Shown here piece after piece: positions 38,694 through 46,640 of a stretch of DNA of 64,000 bases. The notes below the pieces were generated by a model. It had not been told where the DNA came from, did no database searches, and worked only from the letters and a program-made list of their open reading frames with translations. The position numbers were made by a program, and so were the translations under genes. The number at the start of each line of letters is the position of its first letter. The stretch's first letter is position 1. This DNA is from Actinomycetota bacterium (GTDB taxonomy: Bacteria; Actinomycetota; Geothermincolia; Geothermincolales; RBG-13-55-18). The stretch covers positions 152,126-216,125 of the forward strand of contig JBFLWJ010000004.1 of assembly GCA_040757835.1 (NCBI GenBank). Reading direction: 5' to 3'.

Positions 38694-39770
38694 TTGGAGG
38701 ATTATCTGCGTGACATGGAATATCTCGAGGTCTTGCGGCTGGTCGCGCCGGGCTCGGAGCTGCGGGATGCCCTGAACCGCCTCATGGCCTCTCACCTCGG
38801 AGCGCTGATAGTGGTGGACGACAGCAGCGAAGTGCTGGAGATCGTCAACGGGGGAGTGGAGGTAGACTGGGATTTCTCCGCCGCCAACCTCTTCCAGGTA
38901 TCCAAGATGGACGGCGCGGTGGTGCTGGACAAGGACCTGACAAAGATAAGGTTCGCCAACGTCCACCTCGTGCCCGACCCCTCCATTCCCACCTCGGAGA
39001 GCGGGACACGTCACCGTACCGCAGAGAGGGTGGCGCGGCAGACCGGCAAGCTGGTGATAGCGGTATCCGAGCGCATGAACCGGGTGACCATGTACAAGAA
39101 CGACTGGGTCCACGTCATCCTCTCGGTGCGCGTGCTCATCAGCAAGTCGGGGCAGGCCCTGCAGACCATGGAGAAATACAAGGCCCGCCTGGACCAGGTA
39201 TCGGCCACCCTCAGCGCCCTCGAGTTCGAGGACCTGGTGAGCCTGCAGGACGTGGTCAGTGTGCTGCAGAGGGCGGAGATGATGCACCGAATAGCAGCCG
39301 AGATCCAGGTGTACCTGGCGGAGCTTGGAACGGAAGGCCGCCTCATCGAGCTCCAGATGGAGGAGCTGATGTCGGGGGTGGAGCGCGAGAAGAGGAACGT
39401 CATCCGCGATTTCCGTGTGGAGGAACGGGGTAAGTCCCTGGAGGCGGTAGAGCGCAGCCTCGCCCGGCTCAGCGACGAGGAACTCTTACAGCTGACCAAC
39501 GTGGCTCAGGCCCTCGGCTACTCGGGTGCCCACGATGAGCTCGACCGGCCGCTGTCCTCGCGCGGCTACCGTATCCTAGAGCGCATACCACGCCTGCCTG
39601 CCTCCATCGTGGAGAAACTGGTCAGGAACTTCTCCAACGTGCAGAACATCATGCAGGCCTCGGAGAAGATGCTCGACGAGGTCGAGGGAGTGGGCAAGGC
39701 GCGCGCCCGCGCCATCAAGGAGGGGCTGCGGCGTATCGCCGAATCGTCCCTGGTCGAGAGGTACATATAG
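38694..39770 (+). CDS. disA: DNA integrity scanning diadenylate cyclase DisA
   Basis: 358 residues. The DAC domain has DGA at 73-75 and RHR at 106-108 (GTRHRTAERVARQT), the two motifs needed for cyclic di-AMP synthesis. A helical linker and C-terminal helix-hairpin-helix domain follow (MLDEVEGVGKARARAIKEGL) for branched-DNA binding. TTG start with GGGAG upstream. It couples DNA damage to c-di-AMP signalling. Confidence 0.95.
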   Translation: MEDYLRDMEYLEVLRLVAPGSELRDALNRLMASHLGALIVVDDSSEVLEIVNGGVEVDWDFSAANLFQVSKMDGAVVLDKDLTKIRFANVHLVPDPSIPTSESGTRHRTAERVARQTGKLVIAVSERMNRVTMYKNDWVHVILSVRVLISKSGQALQTMEKYKARLDQVSATLSALEFEDLVSLQDVVSVLQRAEMMHRIAAEIQVYLAELGTEGRLIELQMEELMSGVEREKRNVIRDFRVEERGKSLEAVERSLARLSDEELLQLTNVAQALGYSGAHDELDRPLSSRGYRILERIPRLPASIVEKLVRNFSNVQNIMQASEKMLDEVEGVGKARARAIKEGLRRIAESSLVERYI

Positions 39771-39871
39771 AGCCGCGACGGGATCGCTCGAGCGACGCCC
39801 GTCGCCCCGTGCTTTTCACCCATATTATGGTAAGTAGAAAGGTTGTATGATTCACAGGCCCGCACCGGCGT

Positions 39872-39900
39872 TTGACCTCGCGCAGACCCGAACCTATAAT
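39872..39900 (+). promoter_or_regulatory. Promoter of the small Cys-rich gene downstream of disA
   Basis: TTGACC (39872-39877), 17-base spacer, TATAAT (39895-39900), 32 bp before the ATG. It shows that the next gene is transcribed independently of disA. Confidence 0.75.
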
Positions 39901-39932
39901 TGATTTAGTCGAAAGGGACGGAGGTTATCGAG

Positions 39933-40328
39933 ATGCGAGAAGCGGATTGCGCGGAATTCCAGAAGACCGTTTCCGAGTATCTCGTGCGCAATCGCAGCAT
40001 CCTCGACGTGATGACCAAACTCCAGGACGCCGCCACCAGGGTCAACCGGGCCCTGGCCAAGACGGTGACCAGTTGTGGGTGCCTGAGCGTGGACGCCAGC
40101 AAGCAGGAACTCCCCGACGATGTAAATTTCTCCCAGGTATCGAATTACGTGAAGAGCCATATCGAGGGTGAGCTCTGCCCCAACTGCGCGGACGTCATCG
40201 AAACGGAGTTGGGAAACGCAATGTTCTATCTGGCGGCCACCTGCTGCCTGCTGGGACTGGATCTCAAATGCGTTCTGGAGAGGGAGAACGACCGTATCAA
40301 CACCCTGGGCGTCTACAGCCTTACCTGA
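39933..40328 (+). CDS. Conserved Cys-containing small protein between disA and carD
   Basis: 131 residues, cytoplasmic. Two cysteine pairs are visible: CGC (about 48-50) and CPNC (about 83-86). The C-terminal helix ELGNAMFYLAATCCLLGLDLKCVL resembles the all-alpha MazG-like nucleotide pyrophosphatase pattern, though the acidic ExxE motif is not obvious. I recall near-identical proteins next to disA in clostridia, labelled DUF1573 there. Function unknown. ATG 39933 has GGAGG ten bases upstream. Confidence 0.7.
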   Translation: MREADCAEFQKTVSEYLVRNRSILDVMTKLQDAATRVNRALAKTVTSCGCLSVDASKQELPDDVNFSQVSNYVKSHIEGELCPNCADVIETELGNAMFYLAATCCLLGLDLKCVLERENDRINTLGVYSLT

Positions 40329-40518
40329 GCGCATGGTTGATATTATGCGGCGAACCCCGGAAGAACGGACGATGTTTTTCGAAGACAGCCGGTAGAGTCA
40401 TACGTCAGCAGTGGCCTGTGAGATGATACCTCACGCATAACCACCCTGATATCAGAGAGATGTTTCCATCTGCGGGAGAGGACCGCGGAGCTGTCGCCGG
40501 ATATGAGAGGTGATGAGG

Positions 40519-41004
40519 ATGTTTTGTGTAGGAGACGTCGTGGTCTATCCTCACCATGGAGCGGGGGTCATCGAGGGCATTTCCGAGAAGGACGTGGAGG
40601 GAGAGACAAAAAAGTACTTCGTGCTGCGCATGTGCCAGGGGAACCTGAAGGTCATGGTCCCCGCGGACAGCTCCCTGCAAGTGGGCTTGCGCAACATCAT
40701 CGAAAGGGACGAGGTCGAGAAGGTGCTCTGCGTCCTCGGGGAAGAGCAGAGCCCGATGCCCACCAACTGGAACCACCGCTACAAGAAGAACCGCGACAAG
40801 CTCCGCAGCGGGGACATCTTCCAGGTGGCGGAGGTGGTGAGGAACCTCACCCTCCGGGACATGGAGAAAGGCCTCTCCTCGGGGGAGAAGCGCATGCTCA
40901 CCCAGGCCCGGGATATACTGGCCAGCGAGCTGATGTACGCGGTCGAGGTCGAGGTAGACGAGGCAGTGCGCATGATCGAGGAGGTCTTCTCTCCTACATC
41001 TTGA
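40519..41004 (+). CDS. carD: CarD-family transcription regulator
   Basis: 161 residues. The N-terminal RNA-polymerase interaction (Tudor-like) domain begins MFCVGDVVVYPHHGAGVIE, followed by an all-helical DNA-contact domain (WNHRYKKNRDKLRSGDIFQVAEVVRNL). It stabilises open promoter complexes, typically at rRNA promoters, and is essential in Mycobacterium. ATG 40519 gives the canonical start, with GAGGTGA upstream. A 5-bp hairpin (GTGAG...CTCAC) lies in its leader near 40420. Confidence 0.92.
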   Translation: MFCVGDVVVYPHHGAGVIEGISEKDVEGETKKYFVLRMCQGNLKVMVPADSSLQVGLRNIIERDEVEKVLCVLGEEQSPMPTNWNHRYKKNRDKLRSGDIFQVAEVVRNLTLRDMEKGLSSGEKRMLTQARDILASELMYAVEVEVDEAVRMIEEVFSPTS

Positions 41005-41030
41005 GGCTGTTTTCTTTCGCCCCTTGAAGC

Positions 41031-41036
41031 TATAAT
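41031..41036 (+). promoter_or_regulatory. -10 box TATAAT upstream of the PIN/TRAM gene
   Basis: Perfect TATAAT about 95 bp before ATG 41132; -35 weak. Confidence 0.3.
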
Positions 41037-41131
41037 CAATAGCAATCGTCGGGTTTATCATCTTTCATCATCCCCCGGCGAAATAAAGGCCAAAGGAGGG
41101 TTGCCCCAGCCAAGAGGGAAACACGGATCTC

Positions 41132-42214
41132 ATGGTTGTCCTGCTCGTCCGAATCATCTTCATGATCCTCGGGGGAGTCGGGGGATACGCACTGGGAGAG
41201 CTGTTCAAAGAGACGTACCTGGCGGATTACAGTTCCACTTATTATATTATCGGCTTCATCGTTTCCATATTCGTCTGTGTGGGACTGGGGTTCGTCCTCG
41301 GGGGGGCCGCGGGAAGATACGTCGCGAAGCTCCTCAACCGTTTCCAGCACGCTATCCAGGACGTCCCCGGCACCGACCTCCTCATGGGGACCGTCGGCGT
41401 CATCGCCGGGTTCCTGGTCGCCTTCCTCCCCTCGGTCATCCTCTTCCGCTCCGATTGGGGGTGGTTCTCCGATTGGGGGTGGACTTTCGCCCTGATCGTC
41501 TACGCCGTCTGCGGGGTCATCGGGTACGTCATAGCGGTGCAGAAGAAGGAAGACCTGCTCAACTTCTTCAAGCCCTCCCGCGTGCGTCCACCGGGGGATG
41601 ACGAGGCTCCCGCGACCGCCCCCGCCCGTATACTCGACACCAGCGTCATCATCGACGGCCGCATCACCGATATCTGCTACTCCGGTTTTCTGGAGGGCGA
41701 ACTGGTGGTGCCGCGCTTCGTCCTAAACGAGCTGCAGGGTATCGCCGATTCCGAGGACCCGTTGAAACGCAACCGCGGCCGCCGCGGCCTGGACGTGCTC
41801 AACGCCCTGCAGAGGCAGGACCGCGTGGAGGTGCGCATCGAGGAGCAGGATTTCCCGGAGCTCTCCGCGGTGGATTCCAAGCTGGTGGCCCTGGCCAAGT
41901 TTCTGAACCAGCCGGTGATGACCAACGACTTCAACCTCAACAAGGTCGCCGAGCTCCAGGGGGTGCGGGTCCTGAACATAAACGAGCTCGCCAACTCGCT
42001 CAAACCCGTCGTTCTGCCCGGGGAGCCGCTGGTGCTCACGGTGCTCAAGGAGGGCAAGGAGTCGGGCCAGGGTGTGGGCTACCTGGACGACGGGACCATG
42101 GTGGTGGTCGAGGGCGGCAAGAAACATATCGGGCGTGAGGTCGAGACCCTGGTGACCAGCATCCTGCAGACCCCGGCGGGGAGGATGATCTTCGCCGCTC
42201 TCAAGGAGAACTGA
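41132..42214 (+). CDS. PIN/TRAM domain membrane protein (YacL family)
   Basis: 360 residues. Four N-terminal hydrophobic segments (about 5-25, 37-65, 85-105, 115-135) precede a PIN domain (ARILDTSVIIDGRITDI with the metal aspartates, LNELQGIADSED, TNDFNLNKVAELQG) and a TRAM domain (GQGVGYLDDGTMVVVEGG) near the C-terminus. A membrane-anchored putative RNA nuclease, not a VapC toxin. carD-PIN-ispD-ispF order is standard in Gram-positives. ispD starts two bases after its stop. Confidence 0.9.
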   Translation: MVVLLVRIIFMILGGVGGYALGELFKETYLADYSSTYYIIGFIVSIFVCVGLGFVLGGAAGRYVAKLLNRFQHAIQDVPGTDLLMGTVGVIAGFLVAFLPSVILFRSDWGWFSDWGWTFALIVYAVCGVIGYVIAVQKKEDLLNFFKPSRVRPPGDDEAPATAPARILDTSVIIDGRITDICYSGFLEGELVVPRFVLNELQGIADSEDPLKRNRGRRGLDVLNALQRQDRVEVRIEEQDFPELSAVDSKLVALAKFLNQPVMTNDFNLNKVAELQGVRVLNINELANSLKPVVLPGEPLVLTVLKEGKESGQGVGYLDDGTMVVVEGGKKHIGREVETLVTSILQTPAGRMIFAALKEN

Positions 42215-42216
42215 GC

Positions 42217-42948
42217 ATGGCGATGAGAGCGGCCGCGGTCATCGCGGGTGCGGGGCGCGGGGAGAGGGTCGGCGGGAAAGAGGGCAAGCAATTCCTGGTG
42301 CTGGACGGAACGCCGGTCCTGGCGCGCTCCCTCCTGAACGTCGCCTCCGTCCCCGAGGTGGAGGAGATCGTGCTGGTGGTCAACGCCGATGATATCGGGC
42401 GCGCCAGCGAGGAAATAGCCGCACCCTACGGGGGAAAGAAAGCGGTCAGGGTCGTTGAGGGGGGGGAGCGGAGACAGGAGTCGGTGCTGCACGCCCTGCG
42501 TGCCCTCTCCGCGCCGGTGGACATCATCATCGTGCACGACGGCGCGCGGCCCCTGGCCTCCCCGGCGCTCTTCAAGCGGGTCATAAAAGCCCTGGGCGAC
42601 TGCGATTGCGAGGGGATAATCTCCGCCGTCCCGGTGGTGGATACGGTGAAGGAGGTCGAGGGGGGGTGGGTGCTCAGGACCCCCGACCGCCAGCGCCTCT
42701 GGGCGGTCCAGACGCCACAGTGCTTCCGCGCAGCGGCGCTCCTCGACGCGCACGAACGCGCTTCCCGGGAGATGGTGTGGGCCACCGACGACGCGGCCCT
42801 GCTGGAGAGATACCGCTACCGCGTCAGGGTGGTGGAAGGGGAACTTACCAACCTGAAGATAACCTACGCCAGCGATCTGGTCCTGGCGGAAGCCCTGCTC
42901 TTGAAGGGAGGTCTGGGGGTTGCAGAACCGGATAGGCCTGGGATTTGA
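42217..42948 (+). CDS. ispD: 2-C-methyl-D-erythritol 4-phosphate cytidylyltransferase
   Basis: 243 residues. It has the nucleotide-binding loop AAAVIAGAGRGERVGGKEGKQF, then VHDGARPLASP and VQTPQCFRA, the IspD motifs. It activates MEP with CTP in the non-mevalonate isoprenoid pathway. It starts two bases after the PIN/TRAM gene and overlaps ispF by 29 bp. Confidence 0.95.
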   Translation: MAMRAAAVIAGAGRGERVGGKEGKQFLVLDGTPVLARSLLNVASVPEVEEIVLVVNADDIGRASEEIAAPYGGKKAVRVVEGGERRQESVLHALRALSAPVDIIIVHDGARPLASPALFKRVIKALGDCDCEGIISAVPVVDTVKEVEGGWVLRTPDRQRLWAVQTPQCFRAAALLDAHERASREMVWATDDAALLERYRYRVRVVEGELTNLKITYASDLVLAEALLLKGGLGVAEPDRPGI

Positions 42949-43399
42949 CGCCCACGCCTTCGCAGCCGGAAGGAGACTGGTGCTGGGCGGGGTGGAGGTG
43001 CCGCACGACCGTGGCCTCGAGGGACACTCCGACGCGGACGTGCTGGTGCACGCGCTCATGGACGCTCTGCTGGGGGCCTGCGCAGCGGGCGATATCGGTG
43101 CGCACTTTCCGGACACCGACCCCGCCTACGAGGGCATCTCCAGCATCGTCCTCCTGGAGGAAGTCGTCGGCCTGGTAAGGGAGAAGGGTTACAGGGTGGT
43201 GAACGCCGACTGTGTGGTAGTGGCCCAGGAACCGCGCCTGGCGCCCTACACCGGCGGCATGGCCTCTCTCCTGGCCGCGACCATGAGGATAGAGACGGGG
43301 CGGGTGTGCGTGAAGGCGACCACGACGGAAGGGATGGGCTTCACGGGCCGCGGCGAGGGCATCGCCGCCATCGCCACCGTCCTGCTGGAGACCACCTAG
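42920..43399 (+). CDS. ispF: 2-C-methyl-D-erythritol 2,4-cyclodiphosphate synthase
   Basis: 159 residues. RIGLGFDAHAF (zinc and substrate residues), LEGHSDADVLVHALMDALLGA, GDIGAHFPDTDP and KATTTEGMGFTGRGEGIAA are the IspF signatures. It cyclises CDP-ME-2-phosphate. The start is a TTG within ispD, preceded by GGGAGG, so translation is coupled. Ends convergently, overlapping the HD-domain gene by 4 bp. Confidence 0.95.
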   Translation: MQNRIGLGFDAHAFAAGRRLVLGGVEVPHDRGLEGHSDADVLVHALMDALLGACAAGDIGAHFPDTDPAYEGISSIVLLEEVVGLVREKGYRVVNADCVVVAQEPRLAPYTGGMASLLAATMRIETGRVCVKATTTEGMGFTGRGEGIAAIATVLLETT

Positions 43400-43953
43400 A
43401 GGCCGAGCTCGTCGGAGATGCCCTGCATTGCTTCCAGGGCCAGGGCCAGGAATCCGTCCAGCTCGAAGCCGGCCTGCTCGCATTCCAGGATCACTTCCCG
43501 GCGCGCTCCCCGGGCGAAGGCCTTCTCCTTCATGCGCTTGCGCAGCGAGCTCACCTTGACCCCCTCCAGCTTCCTGTCCGGCCGCACCAGGGCCGCGGCG
43601 ACGATGAAGCCGGTGACCGTCTCTCCGCACGCCAGGGCGTGCTGCAGGACCGTCGTCCTCTCGCCCAGTCCCAGGCCCTCGGCGTTGTGCATGCGCACCG
43701 CGCTCACCATCTCGTCGGGAGCCCCCCTGTCCTCCAGCATGCGGGCGCCGGTGGCGGCGTGAACGGACATGTCGTCGCCGACTATCTCCAGGTCGAGGTC
43801 GTGCAGCAGTCCGGTAAGGCCCCACAGGTCCTCGTCCTCACCCTTCTCCACCGCCATCCTCCTCATCACGGCCTCGGTGGCGTATGAGTGCTTGAGCAGG
43901 TTCTCAGCCTTCAGGTTGGCCAGCAGGAGCTCCAGGGCTTCTTCTCTCTCCAT
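43396..43953 (-). CDS. HD-domain hydrolase
   Basis: 185 residues. An N-terminal HD pattern is seen: LLKHSYATEAVMRRMA, then LTGLLHDLDLE (His-Asp), and later VSAVRMHNAEG. No nuclease or second domain is present. Family members hydrolyse nucleotides or act on tRNA-like or phosphoester substrates; none can be assigned. ATG with GGGGAGAG upstream. It ends against ispF in a tail-to-tail arrangement. Confidence 0.75.
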   Translation of the reverse strand: MEREEALELLLANLKAENLLKHSYATEAVMRRMAVEKGEDEDLWGLTGLLHDLDLEIVGDDMSVHAATGARMLEDRGAPDEMVSAVRMHNAEGLGLGERTTVLQHALACGETVTGFIVAAALVRPDRKLEGVKVSSLRKRMKEKAFARGARREVILECEQAGFELDGFLALALEAMQGISDELGL

Positions 43954-44050
43954 GCTCTCCCCTCTCTTGCCGCAGTGACCCCGCCGCTATTGCATATATT
44001 AATATATCCCGGCATCGCCCGTTTTCCATACACCAAGATACTTATGTGTA

Positions 44051-44079
44051 TTGACAGGGTCCGGTCATTGTTGTATAAA
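44051..44079 (+). promoter_or_regulatory. Promoter of the TetR-acyl-CoA operon
   Basis: TTGACA (44051-44056), 17-base spacer, TATAAA (44074-44079). A perfect -35 at ideal spacing, followed by the palindromic operator. Confidence 0.8.
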
Positions 44080-44099
44080 TAGGTACGGCTGTTAGGCGG

Positions 44100-44111
44100 G
44101 TGAGCGCTCAC
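44100..44111. promoter_or_regulatory. Perfect 12-bp palindrome GTGAGCGCTCAC (TetR operator)
   Basis: Lies 20 bp downstream of the -10 box, in the transcribed leader, so a bound TetR would block initiation or early elongation. GTGAGCGCTCAC-type palindromes are typical of TetR-family sites. Its first three bases are also a GTG codon in frame with tetR. Confidence 0.7.
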
Positions 44112-44186
44112 TTTTTCGAGGTTCGAAGACATTTTTCCTCTCCTGAAAAGGGAGACCTCTACCCAGGCAGGGATGGAGCGGACGGT

Positions 44187-44894
44187 ATGGGAAAGGGCAA
44201 CCGCACTGGCGACATCATCCTCGCGTCCATTGACGCCTTCTCGCGAACCAATTACGAGAAAGCCACCACCGCGCTCCTGGCCCGCGAAGCGGGCGTAGCC
44301 GAGGGGACCCTTTACAAGTACTTCCCGAGCAAGAAAGAGCTCTTCCTGGCCTGCTGCCGCTACATCGAGGACCTCCTCATCGCCCGCTACGAAGTGATCT
44401 ACAGGGAACACGGGAACGAGCCGCTCGAATATCTCAAGCGCGTATCGAGCAGCTACATCGATTTCGTGCGCGAGAACCCCAGCATGCGGAGGTTCCTGGC
44501 CTTCGTCCTCAACAACGTCTTCGACGAGGATTTCCGCCGCGAACTGGAGGACTTCATCAACCTGAACATCAGGGCCACCGAGCACATGCTCAGGAAAGGG
44601 CAGGAGATGGGGGAGATAAGGAAGGACGTGGACCCCCGCATCGTGGCCTGGTTCTACGTGGGGGCATATTTCACCCTCATCCTCATGGCCGAGATGGACG
44701 CGGCGGAGATAGATGACCCCATGTTCGTGGAGAAGTACGCGAACATGCTGCAACTGGCGGATGTAAGAGGGCCAGTGGGTGAGGCGCCCAAAGGGATGGA
44801 CGCGCCGAACGAGGACGGCCCCTTCACGGCCTTGAAGGATATCGGGCCCGTACGTGCCACGGAAAGGGATGGACGGGGCCCATCGGAAAAATAA
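44187..44894 (+). CDS. TetR-family transcriptional regulator
   Basis: 235 residues from ATG 44187; a longer in-frame GTG at 44100 overlaps the palindromic operator and is not preferred. The N-terminal HTH (AFSRTNYEKATTALLAREAGVAEGTLYKYFPSKKELFLAC) is classic TetR, followed by a helical ligand domain with SYIDFVRENPSMRRFLAFV. It probably represses the operon of acyl-CoA genes behind it and responds to an acyl-CoA ligand; that role is inferred from context. A disordered tail of about 35 residues is unusual. Confidence 0.9.
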   Translation: MGKGNRTGDIILASIDAFSRTNYEKATTALLAREAGVAEGTLYKYFPSKKELFLACCRYIEDLLIARYEVIYREHGNEPLEYLKRVSSSYIDFVRENPSMRRFLAFVLNNVFDEDFRRELEDFINLNIRATEHMLRKGQEMGEIRKDVDPRIVAWFYVGAYFTLILMAEMDAAEIDDPMFVEKYANMLQLADVRGPVGEAPKGMDAPNEDGPFTALKDIGPVRATERDGRGPSEK

Positions 44895-44917
44895 TCGTCC
44901 TGGAAAGAGGTGATGGC

Positions 44918-46639
44918 ATGACCCCGGAGGAGCGGAAGATGTACCTGAAGAGGGCCTGGGTGGGATGGCGGCTGCTGCGCTCCCTCGCCCTATTCTTAGC
45001 GGACGAACGCCGCAGGGGTACCCTCAAGGAGAACCTGCGCAGTATCAGGGAGGCGAAGGGCCTCTCCATCGCGCGGGACATGTCCCACGCGGAGCTGCTT
45101 GAGGAAAAGGCCGCGAAGCTCGGTGACCGGCCGTTCCTGTACTTCAGGGACCAGGTCATCAGCTACCGCGATATGGACCTCAACGCCAACCGGGTGGCCA
45201 ATTATCTGAGGAGCAAAGGCGGAGGTCCGGGCGGGGGCCTGGCCATCATCATGAAGAACTCCCCCCGCTGGCTGGACGTCTTCTTCGGCCAGCAGAAGCT
45301 GGGCATGTACGCGGTGCCGGTGAACGTGGCCCTCCGCGGCGATCAGCTGGCCCACGTCATCGATAACTCCGACGCCTCCATGGTGGTCATAGACCACGAT
45401 CTGCTCCCCTATTACCAGGCGGTGGCGGAAAAGCTTCCAAAGATAGAGAAGGTCATCGTCAACGGCGAGGGCGCCCCCGCGGACTTCGAGTTGCCCGGGG
45501 GCATGGAGGACCTGGCGACGGCCTACGGCCCGGGCTCGGACGCCTCCACCCCCAGGGAGAGATACGACCCGGACGACCTCTGCGTGCTCATGTACACCTC
45601 GGGCACAACCGGGTTGCCCAAGGGGGTCGTGTACCGCTACAACAACACCAACGTCAAGGCCATCTCCATAGTGGGGCGCCTTCTCACCAACAAGAGCGAT
45701 GTGGCCTACACCTGCTACCCGCTCTTCCACGCCAACGCGCTCTTCCTTACGGTGACGCCGGCCATGCACTGCGAGGGCAGCGTAGCCCTGGGCGAGAGGT
45801 TCAGCGCCAGCCGCTTCTGGGAAGAGGTTCGGCGCTTCGGGGCCACCACCTTCAACGGCCTGGGGGCGGTGATGCCCATACTCATGAAGCAGCCGGAGAA
45901 GGCCGACGATGACGACAACAAGGTGCGCTTCATCCTCTCCGCCGGCTGTCCCGCGGACATGTGGGAGGACTTCGAACGGCGTTTCGGGGTCAAGATCTAC
46001 GAGGGGTACGGCGCCGTGGACGGCGGCGGGGTGCTCATCGTCAACTTCGAGACCGCCCCCGTGGGCTCCATGGGCAAGCCCCTGGGGGCCAAGATCAGGG
46101 TTATCGACAGCGATGGCGGTGACGTGCCCCCCCATACCCCGGGCGAGCTCATCTGCTACGTGGGGGAGCGCAAGGGCGCGGTGGAATATTACAAGAACGC
46201 CGAAGCCACCAGCGACAAGATGCGCGACGGATGGCTGTACACCGGCGACCTGGTGTACAGGGACGAGAAAGGATATGTCTACTTCGTGGGCCGCAACACC
46301 GAGTCCATGCGGGTGAAAGGGGAGAACGTCTCCGCCTACGAGGTGGAGCAGGCCGTGCTCAAGCACCCGGACGTGCTGGAGTGCGCGGTTTACGCCGTCC
46401 CCTCCGAGCTGGCCGAGGACGAGATCATGGTGACCCTGGTGCCGGTGGAGGGGAAGAGCATCGACCCCGCCACCCTGCCTGACTTCCTCGCGAGCGAGCT
46501 GGCCAAGTTCGCGGTGCCGCGATACTACCGCGTCATCGACGCACTCCCCAAGACTGAGACCCACCGCGTGATCAAGAAGGAACTGGAAAACCTGGGCGTC
46601 ACGGCGGATACCTACGACAGGGAAAGGAAGGCGGGCTGA
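44918..46639 (+). CDS. Long-chain or steroid acyl-CoA synthetase, FATP/CaiC-like
   Basis: 573 residues. An N-terminal extension with a hydrophobic helix (WVGWRLLRSLALFLA) resembles the membrane-anchored FATP/FadD6 group. AMP motif YTSGTTGLPKG is followed by GWLYTGDLVYRDEKGYVYFVGR and the C-terminal RVIKKELENLG lysine. It makes acyl-CoA for the following beta-oxidation genes. It starts 23 bp after tetR and ends with TGA one base before the thiolase ATG. Confidence 0.88.
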   Translation: MTPEERKMYLKRAWVGWRLLRSLALFLADERRRGTLKENLRSIREAKGLSIARDMSHAELLEEKAAKLGDRPFLYFRDQVISYRDMDLNANRVANYLRSKGGGPGGGLAIIMKNSPRWLDVFFGQQKLGMYAVPVNVALRGDQLAHVIDNSDASMVVIDHDLLPYYQAVAEKLPKIEKVIVNGEGAPADFELPGGMEDLATAYGPGSDASTPRERYDPDDLCVLMYTSGTTGLPKGVVYRYNNTNVKAISIVGRLLTNKSDVAYTCYPLFHANALFLTVTPAMHCEGSVALGERFSASRFWEEVRRFGATTFNGLGAVMPILMKQPEKADDDDNKVRFILSAGCPADMWEDFERRFGVKIYEGYGAVDGGGVLIVNFETAPVGSMGKPLGAKIRVIDSDGGDVPPHTPGELICYVGERKGAVEYYKNAEATSDKMRDGWLYTGDLVYRDEKGYVYFVGRNTESMRVKGENVSAYEVEQAVLKHPDVLECAVYAVPSELAEDEIMVTLVPVEGKSIDPATLPDFLASELAKFAVPRYYRVIDALPKTETHRVIKKELENLGVTADTYDRERKAG

Positions 46640-46640
46640 C

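Noticed and set aside
41132..42214. PIN domain as a VapC toxin
   Set aside because: It has four membrane segments and a TRAM domain in a conserved carD-ispD context, the YacL type.
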